Below are positions 1 through 9,123 of a stretch of DNA of 64,000 nucleotides, in pieces. Source of the DNA: Candidatus Syntrophosphaera sp. (GTDB lineage Bacteria; Cloacimonadota; Cloacimonadia; Cloacimonadales; Cloacimonadaceae); the NCBI GenBank assembly GCA_019429425.1, contig JAHYIU010000001.1:1-64000 (forward strand). The letters are read 5' to 3'. The position numbers and the translations under genes are program-made. Under the pieces are notes generated by a model. It saw nothing but the letters and a program-made list of their open reading frames with translations. It did not search any database and was not told the origin of the DNA. Each line of letters opens with the position of its first letter. The first letter of the stretch is position 1.

Positions 1-10
1 ATTTATTCGC

Positions 11-363
11 GGCTCTCTTTTAAACTTAGTGGGTGAGCCCCGGAGGTGGCGACATATCATAGCGGTGGGTGCGCAGCAAACCGGGGTCCTCGCAAGTGAG
101 CGAAGCGAGCTTGTGGGGTGGAAAGCGGAGCCCCCCGTTTCAGTTAACGTCAGCATCCATGAGCCCCGGAGGGCGCGACAGAAGAAAACAATCCTGTGTC
201 TTATTGTTGTGTCGCACTCTCCGGGGATCACATCTACGTTGGGGCTTGGGTCGGGGGGCTGCACTTCCTACGGTCGTTCTGCATCCACCGCTATGATCTG
301 TCGCCCTCCGGGCTGATTTTACTTGATGAGCCTTAATTGATCCGCTTGATTTGAAAGAGAGCC
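11..363. mobile_element. MITE-like element with IS256-type ends
   Basis: The left end begins GGCTCTCTTTTAAACTTAG. The right end, read on the minus strand, begins GGCTCTCTTTCAAATCAAG, so these are imperfect terminal inverted repeats. The IS256-type remnant at 61567 starts with almost the same bases (GGCTCTCTTTCAAATCGAG). The element is flanked by TTATTCGC (3-10) and TTATTTGC (364-371), a 7/8 match that suits an 8-bp target duplication. It carries no credible transposase. Inside it, GAGCCCCGGAGG occurs twice forward (near 35 and 160) and once inverted (near 305-315). Stretches around 35-75 and 280-318 are complementary over roughly 35 nt, giving a large hairpin. The small reading frames inside it have no coding signal. 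It is probably mobilised in trans by an IS256-like transposase. Confidence 0.75.
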
Positions 364-1749
364 TTATTTGCCGATGCAGAAGGAAGAGAATATCTGCTGG
401 AGCAGGTCGTCGGTGGTGACGATGCCGAGGATCTCTTCCAGGGCCTTGCTGGCGGTGATCAGGTCGAAGGCGATGAATTCGAAGCCGGCCTCTTTGCGCA
501 AGGCCAGTTGCGCTTTTTCCAGGGCGGAGACGCAGCGTTCCAGAGCCGCCAGATGGCGCGCGTTGGTGAGCAGGGGATGGTCCAGTTCGTCCAGAGGCAG
601 TTCGAAACGCTTCAGGATGGCTTCCTGCAAGGCATCCAGGCCGCCCGGACTGACCACCGAGACGGGGATTCCGGCCTGGGGCGAGTAACCGTCGCGGACT
701 TTAGGGTTAGTCTCCGCGCCGTTTTCATCCGCCACGAGGTCGTATTTACTGGACAGCCAGAGGGTTTTGGTTCTGATCGCTTCAGGCAAGGGGACTTCTT
801 CCAAACTGGCTGGACCGGATCCCGCCTCCACCAGATAGAGCACCAGATCAGCGCTTTGCATCAGGTCCCGGCTGCGGTCGATGCCTTCCTTTTCTGTCAG
901 GTCCGAGCTGGCGCGCAGGCCCGCGGTGTCGTATAAAACGAGGGTGTAGCCGCGCAGCGATACCGATTCCTCGAGGTAATCGCGCGTGGTGCCGGGATGG
1001 GGGGTGACAATGGCGCGGTTGAACTTCAGGAAAGCGTTGAACAGCGAGGATTTGCCGGAATTGGGCGCTCCGGCCAGGCAGACGCGGATGCCCTCGCGGA
1101 TGTAGCGGCCCTGGGAACCCTCGCTGTGCATGGCTTTGGCCTGTTCCAGAATGCCATTGATCCTCTCCTGGAGGTCATCCAGATCGATCTGGGGCAGGTC
1201 CTGGTCGGCAAAATCGATGGCCAGTTCGCAGCGCAGGCGGGCTTCGGTGATGGCTGTCAAAAGCGCCTGCAGATGTTGGGACAATCCTCCCTGGACCTGC
1301 ATCAGGGCGGCGCTTTCGGCCTTGCTGCTTTTGGCCGTGATGAGGTCGTTGACCGCCTCAGCTTGGATCAGATCGAGCTTTCCGTTCAGCAGGGCGCGCA
1401 GGGTGAATTCCCCCGGTTCGGCCAGACGGGCGTCGTAAAGCAGGTTTTGCAGGATCCTGGAGGCGATCTGCGGATTCCCGTGGCAGGATATTTCCACGCT
1501 GTCCTCGCCCGTGTAGCTGAGCGGGGCGCGGAAAACGGTGCAGAGAACCTGGTCGAGGGCCCTGCCCTCCCGGTCGTGGAAAGTGCCCCTCAGAACGCGG
1601 TGCGATGGGGCTTTCAGCAATTTGGCCCGGGGCTGGAAAAACTGCGCCACGATGCCGATGCTGCCGTGACCGCTGATCCGGAGGACATTGATGGCGGCGT
1701 GGCCCGGTGGGGAGATCTGGGCGCAGATGGGATCACTTTGGCTGTGCAT
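364..1749 (-). CDS. mnmE: tRNA uridine-5-carboxymethylaminomethyl modification GTPase MnmE
   Basis: With MnmG, MnmE installs the aminomethyl-type modification on wobble uridine 34. The 461-aa length is normal. An N-terminal tetrahydrofolate-binding domain covers about residues 1-120. An embedded G domain follows, with P-loop GAPNSGKSS near 227-235 and DTAG near 274. The chain ends in the family's CIGK, whose cysteine is catalytically important. The G4 position reads SKYD instead of NKxD, so the Asn is Ser. The start ATG overlaps the dxs stop by one base (TGATG), so translation is probably coupled. The stop codon lies within the target duplication of the MITE at 11-363, so the insertion left the C-terminus intact. 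Confidence 0.95.
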   Translation of the reverse strand: MHSQSDPICAQISPPGHAAINVLRISGHGSIGIVAQFFQPRAKLLKAPSHRVLRGTFHDREGRALDQVLCTVFRAPLSYTGEDSVEISCHGNPQIASRILQNLLYDARLAEPGEFTLRALLNGKLDLIQAEAVNDLITAKSSKAESAALMQVQGGLSQHLQALLTAITEARLRCELAIDFADQDLPQIDLDDLQERINGILEQAKAMHSEGSQGRYIREGIRVCLAGAPNSGKSSLFNAFLKFNRAIVTPHPGTTRDYLEESVSLRGYTLVLYDTAGLRASSDLTEKEGIDRSRDLMQSADLVLYLVEAGSGPASLEEVPLPEAIRTKTLWLSSKYDLVADENGAETNPKVRDGYSPQAGIPVSVVSPGGLDALQEAILKRFELPLDELDHPLLTNARHLAALERCVSALEKAQLALRKEAGFEFIAFDLITASKALEEILGIVTTDDLLQQIFSSFCIGK

Positions 1750-3611
1750 CAGGCTGGCAGGTGTTTTTTGATCTCAGCAAGCAGCTTATCCGGAGTAAAA
1801 CCGATCCGGGCGTTGAGTTCGGAGATCTTGCCATGGGCGATGAAACTGTCCGGATAGCCGAAATTGATCACCCTGCAGGGATACTCCGCGAGCAACTGCG
1901 CGACGCGGGAACCCGTTCCGCCAATGATGGCGTTGGTCTCGAAAGTGAAGACATGGGTGCAGCTTTCCCCCAGTTTGCGGAGCAGTGGTTCGTCCAGGGG
2001 TTTGAGGCTGCGCAGGTTTACCAGCCAGGGTTTGCGGCCTTCCCGGGTCAGGAGTTCCCAGGTCTGGGATGCGACCGGCAAAGCGCCTCCGTCGGCCAGC
2101 AAAGCGATTTCCGCGCCTTTATGCACGGTCTGGGCCTTGCCCAAAGTGAATTTTCCCAGTTCCTTGCCCCCGCAGGGCGCGGCTCCACGCGGATAGCGGA
2201 TGGCGACGGGGCCATCTTTGTAGGTGGAGGCAAAGCGCAGCATGGCATCCAGTTCTTCCGCGGTGGCAGGTGAAAGGAGCACCAGATTGGGGATCCCGCT
2301 GAGCAGGGAAACGTCGAAGGCGCCGTGGTGCGTGGCTCCGTCCTCTCCCACCAATCCAGCCCGGTCGACACAAAAAACCACTGGCAGGCGGGGCAGGGCG
2401 ACGTCGTGGATGACCTGGTCCATGGCGCGCTGGAGGAAGGTGCTATAGATTGCCACGAACGGCTTGATGCCCTTGCAGGCCATGCCGGCTGCGAGAGTGA
2501 CGGCGTGCTGTTCGGCGATGCCGACATCGAAGAAGCGTTTGGGAAATCTCTTTTCAAAATCCGCCAGCCCCGTTCCGGAGGTCATGGCGGCCGTTATGGC
2601 GACCACATTGGGATCCGCAGCGGCAATTGAGCACAGATTGCGGCCGCAAACCTCGCTCCAGCTTTCGGTTCCGCTGCAGGCCTGCTTTCCGTTCCGCACC
2701 TCGAAGGGCCCCACGCCGTGGAACAGCGAGGAGTTCTTCTCCGCCGGGGCGTAGCCTTTTCCTTTTTGGGTGACCACATGCAAAAAGACCGGGCCCACCA
2801 TGTGGCGCTGGATGCGGCGGAGCATGGTGCACATCAGTTCGATGTCGTGGCCGTCGATGGGGCCGACGTATTTGAGGCCCAGGTCCTCGAAGATGATGCT
2901 GGGCACGAGGATGTTCATCATCGATTCCTCGAGCTTCTGGGCGCCGAGGATGAAACGGCGGCGCAGATTGTCGGGCAGGGTGGTGCTGAGATCCCAGATC
3001 TGCTGTTTCATCGTGTTGTAGGGCCGGCTGGCCATCATGCGGGCCAGGTATTTCTGAAGGCCGCCCACGTTTTTGGAAATGGACATGGCGTTGTCGTTGA
3101 GGATCACCAGGAATTTATCTTTCTGGAGGTGGCCCGCATGGTTGAGGGCTTCGAAGCTCATGCCGCCGGTGAGGGCTCCATCCCCGATCACGGCGATGCT
3201 GTGGCCCTTTTCCCGAAGCAGGTCGCGGGCGCAGGAAAGGCCCAATGCGGCGGAGACGGAAGTGCTGCTGTGGCCTGTGGAAAAGGCATCGCAGGGGCTT
3301 TCATCCCGGTTCGTGAAACCGCTGATCCCATCCAGGCTGCGCAGGGTGTCGAAACGGTCGTTGCGTCCGGTGAGGATCTTCCAAGCGTAGCTTTGATGGC
3401 CAACGTCCCAGACGACGCGATCATGGATGGGGTCAAAAACGTTCAGCAGGGCGATGGTGAGGTCCACCGCTCCGAGGCTGGGCGCGACGTGCCCGCCGGT
3501 GTGGGAAACCACGTCCACAATGCGTTTGCGCACTTCCCGGGCCAGGAGCTCAAGCTCGTTTGGCTTGAGATTCCTGATCTCCGCGGGGTCGTTTAGCTTT
3601 TCCAGGATCAT
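1749..3611 (-). CDS. dxs: 1-deoxy-D-xylulose-5-phosphate synthase
   Basis: This thiamine-diphosphate enzyme condenses pyruvate with glyceraldehyde 3-phosphate to start the MEP isoprenoid pathway in the cytoplasm. The 620-aa length is typical. Visible signatures are HVAPSLGAVDLT near residue 40, the ThDP/Mg motif GDGALTGG near 143, IAEQHAVTLAAGMA with the catalytic Glu, and DRAGLVGEDGATHHG in the pyrimidine domain. It overlaps the upstream BatA-like gene by ATGA and the downstream mnmE by one base, so it is inside a minus-strand operon. Nothing is missing. Confidence 0.97.
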   Translation of the reverse strand: MILEKLNDPAEIRNLKPNELELLAREVRKRIVDVVSHTGGHVAPSLGAVDLTIALLNVFDPIHDRVVWDVGHQSYAWKILTGRNDRFDTLRSLDGISGFTNRDESPCDAFSTGHSSTSVSAALGLSCARDLLREKGHSIAVIGDGALTGGMSFEALNHAGHLQKDKFLVILNDNAMSISKNVGGLQKYLARMMASRPYNTMKQQIWDLSTTLPDNLRRRFILGAQKLEESMMNILVPSIIFEDLGLKYVGPIDGHDIELMCTMLRRIQRHMVGPVFLHVVTQKGKGYAPAEKNSSLFHGVGPFEVRNGKQACSGTESWSEVCGRNLCSIAAADPNVVAITAAMTSGTGLADFEKRFPKRFFDVGIAEQHAVTLAAGMACKGIKPFVAIYSTFLQRAMDQVIHDVALPRLPVVFCVDRAGLVGEDGATHHGAFDVSLLSGIPNLVLLSPATAEELDAMLRFASTYKDGPVAIRYPRGAAPCGGKELGKFTLGKAQTVHKGAEIALLADGGALPVASQTWELLTREGRKPWLVNLRSLKPLDEPLLRKLGESCTHVFTFETNAIIGGTGSRVAQLLAEYPCRVINFGYPDSFIAHGKISELNARIGFTPDKLLAEIKKHLPA

Positions 3612-5581
3612 GTTGTGCTCCCTGTAGAAGGGTTCTTGGCTGCCGAGGTGGGACGCAGTTCCTCGGCCTTGACCAGGATGATCTCCAAAACAACCAGCAG
3701 CAGTGCCGCCGCCATCAGTATTTTCCAGAGATCGTGTCCCAAGCGGGTGTGAAAGAGGGCGTTTTGCCAGTTGGCGCCCAAGAGTTTGACGTTCTTCAGG
3801 CCCTTGTAGTCCATGGGCTCAAATTCGCTTTCCTGGCGGGGCGTGTCCACAGCCAGCAGGGTTTCGGAGCCGTCGGCCTTCCTGAGGGTGTAAATTCCAG
3901 GCTGGGCGAGTGTGTGTGTCCGGTTGGCCAGGACCAGGACGCTTCCGTCGGGAAGCACGACCTGATGGGCGCTGACGGCATCGCCCAAGGCATGGCTTTC
4001 TCCTGAGGCAATGATGGAACTGGTGTATTCCAGGCTGCGATAGGCAAAAACGGCAAAGGCGGCATCCAAGAAGAATGCGGAGCGCTGGCTGGCCAGATCG
4101 AAGTTCCAAAGCAGGAAGTTGTCTTTGGCCAGGGCGAAAACATCGCCTCCACCGGCCAGAAGGGTCGTGGCATCGGTCCCGGAGATCTGCCAGAAACCCG
4201 TTATCCCCTTATACTGGATGTTCTTGCCTGCCATCAGCGAAGTGGTGAAATGGTGGGGATTTACGTAACCGATGCTCCCTTCCCGGGCCTGGAAAGCGCC
4301 GATGCTGACGCCAAAGAGTCCACCCAGCCAGGTTTTCTGCTCCGGGCTGAGGTTTTGGTCGAGGCAGAAGAGCACTCCGCGGCCGCCGGACCGCAGGGTC
4401 TCGACCAACTCGCGCAGTTTGGGGGAAAGATGGGTCGAAGCCTGCAAAACGAAGGTCTGGTACTGGTTCAGCGTGGCCAGGTTGATGCTCTGGGGATCCA
4501 GGACGTCGATCCGGCCACCGGGGCCAGTGTAAACCTGCAGCAGCGATCTCAGATAGAGTGGCAAGGCGGCGCGGTCTGAGATGACTGCCACCCGGGGCGC
4601 GAGTTGGAAAGGAAAGGCGAAATGGCTGCGGTTGTCGTGCTCGAGGCGGTCGTCCATGACCTCGACGTAGCCGCTTTGCCAGCCATCCTGGCGGATGTCG
4701 ACCACGATGCTCTGGTTGACGGTCTGGCGCGCGGGCAGGTTGACGAATTTCTCGGCGACCTTGGCATCTCCGAGCACAACCTTGACCAGCACTTCATTGC
4801 GGTCCTCCGCGCCGTGATTGCTGAGCCTGAACTCAATGCTCTGGCGGCGGGATTTTTCCACCAGCTGGGGCAGCACGGCCGCGCCAGAACAGCTCAGATT
4901 GTCGAACTCGCGGTCTTGGGCGATGTTGATGACATTGAGGTTTTGCCCCTCCGGAACTGGATATTCCTGCTTCTGGCCGTCGGTGATCAGATAGAGCTCG
5001 CGATTTGCCAATTGGGTTTCGCGCAGCTTTTCCTCGGCCAGGCTGACCATGTTTGCCAGAGGCAACGGAGAATAGGTCACCCCGATCTGGCTTATCAGGC
5101 CCTGGGGAAAAGAGCCGGCATAGATCTGGGCGTGGAGGCGGTTCCAAGCCTCATCGGAAGTGATCAGGACCAGCCTGTCCTGCGGCGTGCAGAGGGCTTC
5201 GATCTCCCGGACCGCGTCCTTCGCCCGGTCCAGGTCGCTCCGGGATTCACGCACGTAATCCAGGCTGAAAGAGGTATCCAGCAGAATGGCGATGGCCGTG
5301 GGCGGGTGTTTTTGGGCAGGTTTCAGATGTTTGGATTGAAGCAGCGGACGGGTCGCCGCCAGGGTCACCAGCAAAATGATCAGCATGCGGATGATGAGCA
5401 GGAGGATGTTTTTCAGGCGGGTGCGCTTTTTCTCCTGTTCCTGGCTGGCCTTGATGAAGCGCAGGGTTGGAAAGACGACGCGTTTGGGTTTCTTTTTGGC
5501 CAGCAGCCAGATGATCAGGGGCAGGATGGTGGCTGCCGTGAACAGCAGCAGCCCGGAGTTTAAAAAGCTCAATCCGCCCAT
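3608..5581 (-). CDS. BatA-like membrane protein with VWA domain
   Basis: This 657-aa protein begins with the aerotolerance (BatA) N-terminal module: two membrane segments at about 8-25 and 60-80 flanking a basic KKKPKR stretch. A von Willebrand A domain follows, with a MIDAS-like DTSFS near 106-110, then a long domain of possible class I glutamine amidotransferase-like fold. A C-terminal membrane helix ends near residue 640. Family members are membrane proteins often linked to MoxR/Bat stress or assembly clusters, but no MoxR or other Bat gene is next to it here. It overlaps dxs by 4 nt and lies 3 nt from the PorV-like gene. Its molecular role is unknown. Confidence 0.75.
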   Translation of the reverse strand: MGGLSFLNSGLLLFTAATILPLIIWLLAKKKPKRVVFPTLRFIKASQEQEKKRTRLKNILLLIIRMLIILLVTLAATRPLLQSKHLKPAQKHPPTAIAILLDTSFSLDYVRESRSDLDRAKDAVREIEALCTPQDRLVLITSDEAWNRLHAQIYAGSFPQGLISQIGVTYSPLPLANMVSLAEEKLRETQLANRELYLITDGQKQEYPVPEGQNLNVINIAQDREFDNLSCSGAAVLPQLVEKSRRQSIEFRLSNHGAEDRNEVLVKVVLGDAKVAEKFVNLPARQTVNQSIVVDIRQDGWQSGYVEVMDDRLEHDNRSHFAFPFQLAPRVAVISDRAALPLYLRSLLQVYTGPGGRIDVLDPQSINLATLNQYQTFVLQASTHLSPKLRELVETLRSGGRGVLFCLDQNLSPEQKTWLGGLFGVSIGAFQAREGSIGYVNPHHFTTSLMAGKNIQYKGITGFWQISGTDATTLLAGGGDVFALAKDNFLLWNFDLASQRSAFFLDAAFAVFAYRSLEYTSSIIASGESHALGDAVSAHQVVLPDGSVLVLANRTHTLAQPGIYTLRKADGSETLLAVDTPRQESEFEPMDYKGLKNVKLLGANWQNALFHTRLGHDLWKILMAAALLLVVLEIILVKAEELRPTSAAKNPSTGSTT

Positions 5582-5584
5582 GGC

Positions 5585-6616
5585 TTAAGGCATTCCCACT
5601 CCCAGGGAAAAGAGGTATTCGCTGTCTTTGATCTTCATGCCCTGGTTGTTCATGGAGAAGTCGAAACGGAAGACGTTGTAGTTGTAGCCGGTGCCGAAGG
5701 TGTAATTGATGTTGCTCGTCCCATAGAAATCGTGGCTGTACATGCCAAGGCGCAGGACTATGCCCTGATTGACATTCTCCCTGCCCGGGGAACCGGGGCT
5801 GTTCCAGTCCCAGAGATACTGGAATCCGAAGTGGTAGGTGGTGTCCGTAGACTGGCTCAGTTTGCCCTGCAGGCCGGCCTTGAGGATCATGTTGTCCGAA
5901 TTGTACTGCGCTCCGATGCCCATCCGGCGCTGGATTGGGACCGATGGGTAGTTTTCCCAGTACAGGCGCGAAAAGAGGTCGTAGCCGCTCACACCGAAGG
6001 TCATGCTGCCCGCGTCCATGGTCACGCCCAGGTCTGTGGAAAAGCCTTTGATCTTGTCGTCGATGAAAACATCGTTTTCCCCGGGCACGTTGTAAACCTG
6101 GTAGACCAGCCTGCCGGTGAGGTATTTGAGATTGAGGCCGAAGCTGACCGGCTGCCAGGAATCGTCACGCCCCGCCAGGGATACTTGCACTTTGTCCATT
6201 TGGTAGTCGTAATAGCGGTAACTCCGGTTTGCGTAAGTATCGACGATATGCACGCTGGCGACGGGCTGATAGGTCCAGGCGGTGTTTTTCGCCAACAGGG
6301 TAAAATACTTGAACTGCTTGTCCCGCAGCGCGTTGCTGATCGAGGCTGCTTCCCAGAAGCTCAGGTTTTCTTCATTTTTCAGCCGGAATGAGGTCAGCAG
6401 GGCACTGTACGTGTTGGCGCCGATCAAAGCCGGATTGGAATAGCTGGCGAAAAAATCCCCGGCGTTGGTCACGTTCAGCCCGCCCATGCCGATGCAGATC
6501 GGGGAAACGTTGTTGTCCGGGATGGCGTAATCGAAGGTGGTGACGGGAAGCGCCGGTTGCTGGGCCGACAGGGCCAGGCTCAAAGCCAGGGCCAGAAAAA
6601 GCAGCAGGTGTTTCAT
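5585..6616 (-). CDS. PorV/PorQ-like outer-membrane beta-barrel protein
   Basis: The start at 6616 was chosen because it overlaps the upstream PAP2 stop as ATGA and places a clean signal peptide (MKHLLLFLALALSLALSAQ) at the N-terminus. A longer in-frame start at 6649 exists. The mature 343-aa protein opens with the motif of PorV/UPF0164-like barrels (IGMGGLNVTNAGDFF, then SNPAL) and continues with alternating aromatic strands such as YNYNVFRFDFSMN. Relatives sit in the outer membrane, and some act as type IX secretion shuttles or assembly factors. That fits the FlgD-like sorting domains on secreted proteins elsewhere in the window, but the link to secretion is an inference. Confidence 0.7.
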   Translation of the reverse strand: MKHLLLFLALALSLALSAQQPALPVTTFDYAIPDNNVSPICIGMGGLNVTNAGDFFASYSNPALIGANTYSALLTSFRLKNEENLSFWEAASISNALRDKQFKYFTLLAKNTAWTYQPVASVHIVDTYANRSYRYYDYQMDKVQVSLAGRDDSWQPVSFGLNLKYLTGRLVYQVYNVPGENDVFIDDKIKGFSTDLGVTMDAGSMTFGVSGYDLFSRLYWENYPSVPIQRRMGIGAQYNSDNMILKAGLQGKLSQSTDTTYHFGFQYLWDWNSPGSPGRENVNQGIVLRLGMYSHDFYGTSNINYTFGTGYNYNVFRFDFSMNNQGMKIKDSEYLFSLGVGMP

Positions 6617-7566
6617 AACTTCTCTCTTTGCAGTTTGGTGCGGACCCAATCAGCCGCGAAATAACCCAGCACGCCGGCGAAGATCCCGGCCACCGCGTCG
6701 ATGAACCAGTGGTAATGGCAAAAAACCGTGGCCAGGGAAAGGAAAAAGGAGATCATCACGAACAGGTAGCCCAGCTTGCGCGCGTATTTGAGGGCGGCGA
6801 TGGTGAGCACGAGCGTGATGGCGATGTGAGAGCTGGGAAATGCCCCGCCCCAATGCCCGCTGTGGTTGTAGATGAAGGCCATGATGTGGGTGAAAGGGCC
6901 GTGGCGGTACGCGTGGGCAAGTTGGTATGCTTCAGGAAAATACCTGCCCCCCACAACCGGGATGAGGCTGTAGAAGAAATAGCAGGCGTAAAACACAAAT
7001 GTAAGGTTGAAGATCAGTTCGCCAAAGGCCTTTCTGTTCTTGAACCAGAAATAGACCGGCAGGCCGCCGATCATCGGATAGTAGCAGAAATAGGCGAAGT
7101 GGAAAAGCTCCTGCATGAACGGCGTGTCGTATCTTTGGCCCCAGACCAGGGAAGGATAGTAGCCGAAGAGCTTGTGGTCGATGCTCATGAACCAGGGATC
7201 GAGCCAGTCCTGGAAGGCGATGAGGCTCACGGAGTGCAGCGAAGTGTAGAAAAAACCGAACAGCGCCACGGGATATATCCCCCGCGCGAACTGCAGGGCC
7301 TTCAGCAATCCGGGTTTCATGGCCGCGCCAAGGCTCCTTTCCAGCCAGGCCAGAAGCAGCACTCCAGTAAAGATCGAGAGATAGCTGGGATAGTAGAATT
7401 CAGGACTCTCCGCCCTGCCCAGGATGATGCCCACCAGCATGTAGAGGAGCATCCAGCCGCAAAAGGCCAGAGTGATCTTGTCGATCGGGCTCAGCCAGGG
7501 ACGGAGCCCATTCATTTCCGCCGTGCCACTCAACCTGGGTGTGGTTATCGACTGTCCGCTGCCCAT
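6613..7566 (-). CDS. PAP2-family membrane phosphatase/transferase
   Basis: This multi-pass protein of up to 317 aa has PAP2_3-type motifs: FPSSHIAI near residue 243 and HYHWFIDAVAG near 287, which supply the catalytic histidines. The first PAP2 motif (KxxxxxxRP) is not evident, as in the Aur1/inositol-phosphorylceramide-synthase-like branch. It may dephosphorylate a lipid phosphate or transfer a phospho-headgroup; the substrate is unknown. The start at 7566 sits one base after the plsY stop. An in-frame ATG at 7515, preceded by GGCGGAA, is an equally possible start. Its position between plsY and the barrel gene suggests envelope lipid work. Confidence 0.8.
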   Translation of the reverse strand: MGSGQSITTPRLSGTAEMNGLRPWLSPIDKITLAFCGWMLLYMLVGIILGRAESPEFYYPSYLSIFTGVLLLAWLERSLGAAMKPGLLKALQFARGIYPVALFGFFYTSLHSVSLIAFQDWLDPWFMSIDHKLFGYYPSLVWGQRYDTPFMQELFHFAYFCYYPMIGGLPVYFWFKNRKAFGELIFNLTFVFYACYFFYSLIPVVGGRYFPEAYQLAHAYRHGPFTHIMAFIYNHSGHWGGAFPSSHIAITLVLTIAALKYARKLGYLFVMISFFLSLATVFCHYHWFIDAVAGIFAGVLGYFAADWVRTKLQREKL

Positions 7567-7567
7567 G

Positions 7568-8203
7568 TCACAATTCGCCCATCTTCTTGGATACGATGAA
7601 GTTAAGAGCCCCCATCAGGATCGCGATGCCCCAGATGATGGCCACGAAATAGGGCGGCAACTCCTTGCGGAACAGGGGAATGAAGGTGTAAAACACGTGC
7701 GTCAGCAGCACCGGCAGGATCACGATCACATATTGCGCGAAGCGGATCTGCTTCCAGATCAGCACGATCAGCCAGGCCACTATCAGGGCCACCAGCATCG
7801 GACCCGGCGCGAAATAGAGCAGAAAGCCCGTGTAGGTGAATATCCCCCGGCCCCCGCGAAACCTGTGAACGGCGGGCAGGCAGTGCCCGATCAGCATCGC
7901 CAGGCCGTAGACAAGCATGACGCTCTTGTCGTGGAGCAGGCTGAATTCCCCCGTGGGGAACAGCGCTCTGAGGCCGTATTCCACCACCAGCAGGAACAGC
8001 AGAGCTTTTAGGATGTCCAGAGCGCCCACCAGGATGCCCAACGGTTTGCTGACATTGGCGTAGATGTTTTCGGTATCAGCCAGGCCGGTGCCGATCTTAT
8101 AAATATTCAATGACCGCGCGGTCTTGGCCAGCAGCCGGGCCGTGGAAAAGCAGCCGTAGCAGTAGGCCACCACAACGGTCAGGAACATGATCAGATACAT
8201 CAT
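7568..8203 (-). CDS. plsY: PlsY-like glycerol-3-phosphate acyltransferase
   Basis: The family transfers an acyl group from acyl-phosphate to glycerol 3-phosphate, the first step of phospholipid synthesis. This 211-aa protein has about five or six membrane segments. The third family motif is clear (GHCLPAVHRFRGGRGIFT near 125-142). The first is recognisable (GCFSTARLLAKTA). The second, normally GxxGATN, is replaced by GTGLADTENIYANV, so the sequence is divergent and its activity could differ. It overlaps yggS by ATGA and is followed after 1 nt by the PAP2 gene. Confidence 0.75.
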   Translation of the reverse strand: MMYLIMFLTVVVAYCYGCFSTARLLAKTARSLNIYKIGTGLADTENIYANVSKPLGILVGALDILKALLFLLVVEYGLRALFPTGEFSLLHDKSVMLVYGLAMLIGHCLPAVHRFRGGRGIFTYTGFLLYFAPGPMLVALIVAWLIVLIWKQIRFAQYVIVILPVLLTHVFYTFIPLFRKELPPYFVAIIWGIAILMGALNFIVSKKMGEL

Positions 8204-8913
8204 CGCGGATCTCCGTAATTACGCGCCCCGAACAGGGCCGAGCCCAGCCGTAGCATGTTCGAGCCTTCTTCCAGGGCCACCAGATAGTCGTCGCTCATGC
8301 CCATGGAGAGATACTTCATCTCCACCCCCGGAATCGCCTGCTGGCCGATCTTGGCTGCCAGTTCCCGCAACTGCCTGAAATAAGGCCGCGTGCGTTCCGG
8401 ATCGATGCTCATCAGCCCGATCGTCATCAGGCCCCGGACCCGCAGGCAAGGCAGGGCCGCGATCTGCCACATCATATCCAGGGCGTTGTCAAAACTGACC
8501 CCGCTTTTTGATTCTTCGGAGGTGGTATTGACCTGGATCAGGATATCCTGGGTGAGGTTTTTGCTTCCCAGGTGGCGGTTCAGCTTCTGGGCGATGTAGA
8601 GGCTGTCCACGGATTGGATCAGAAAGGGTTTCAGGCTCAGCAGGTTGTTGATCTTGTTGGATTGCAGGTGCCCGATATAGTGAAAAGCCTGGTAGGGAAC
8701 GTTCAGCATGGGAATCTTGCGCAGGGCTTCCTGCACCTTGTTTTCGCCGATGTGGCCGATTCCCAGGCGCAGTGCATCTTCGACCGTCTCCACCGGATGG
8801 GTCTTGGTCACCGCGACCAAAGTCACCTCATCCGGGGCCCGGCCAAGCTGGCTCAGCTTGTTCCCTATCTTTTCCTGCACCCGTTTGATATTGTCCGCAA
8901 GGGTGGGCATCAT
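8200..8913 (-). CDS. yggS: YggS/PLPBP-family pyridoxal-phosphate homeostasis protein
   Basis: This 237-aa single-domain PLP-binding protein has the fold of the alanine-racemase N-terminal barrel. Hallmarks are LVAVTKTHPVE, with the PLP lysine, then IGENKVQEA, HYIGHLQSNK and LSMGMSDDY. Family members buffer free PLP and are not enzymes in any established sense. The start at 8913 (MMPTLADN) follows GGGAGCG and matches the family's N-terminus. An upstream ATG at 8976 would add an atypical 21-residue leader. It is the first gene of the block running down to mnmE. Confidence 0.9.
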   Translation of the reverse strand: MMPTLADNIKRVQEKIGNKLSQLGRAPDEVTLVAVTKTHPVETVEDALRLGIGHIGENKVQEALRKIPMLNVPYQAFHYIGHLQSNKINNLLSLKPFLIQSVDSLYIAQKLNRHLGSKNLTQDILIQVNTTSEESKSGVSFDNALDMMWQIAALPCLRVRGLMTIGLMSIDPERTRPYFRQLRELAAKIGQQAIPGVEMKYLSMGMSDDYLVALEEGSNMLRLGSALFGARNYGDPR

Positions 8914-9123
8914 CGCTCCCGTTAAATAATCTGCAAAGCCTTTTGGGATCTTGCTTTCAGTAGAGGCCGGCTGCATCCGGCAGCAGGTTTCTGATCAAGA
9001 TCAGGCCTTATTAGCCATTTTCCTCTGAGCCACTGGCTGTCAAGCAGAATCTCCCGCCGCTTATGCCTGTCAGGACATGGGCATACAAATCCAGCTTTTA
9101 CTCAAGTTTTGAACCACTCCTCC

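Noticed and set aside
29-316. Small reading frames within the element at 11-363
   Set aside because: They lie on inverted repeat sequence of a MITE and have no family features or start signals.
2718-3596. Long open frames opposite dxs and other genes
   Set aside because: They are antisense shadows of GC-rich coding sequence, with compositions such as repeated Gly/Ala/Val/Asp and no motif; the opposite frames carry clear families.
4604-5563. 319-aa plus frame opposite the BatA-like gene
   Set aside because: Shadow frame; the minus strand has BatA N-terminus and MIDAS motif.
8914-9123. tRNA or riboswitch in the gap after yggS
   Set aside because: No cloverleaf or conserved aptamer features found by eye.
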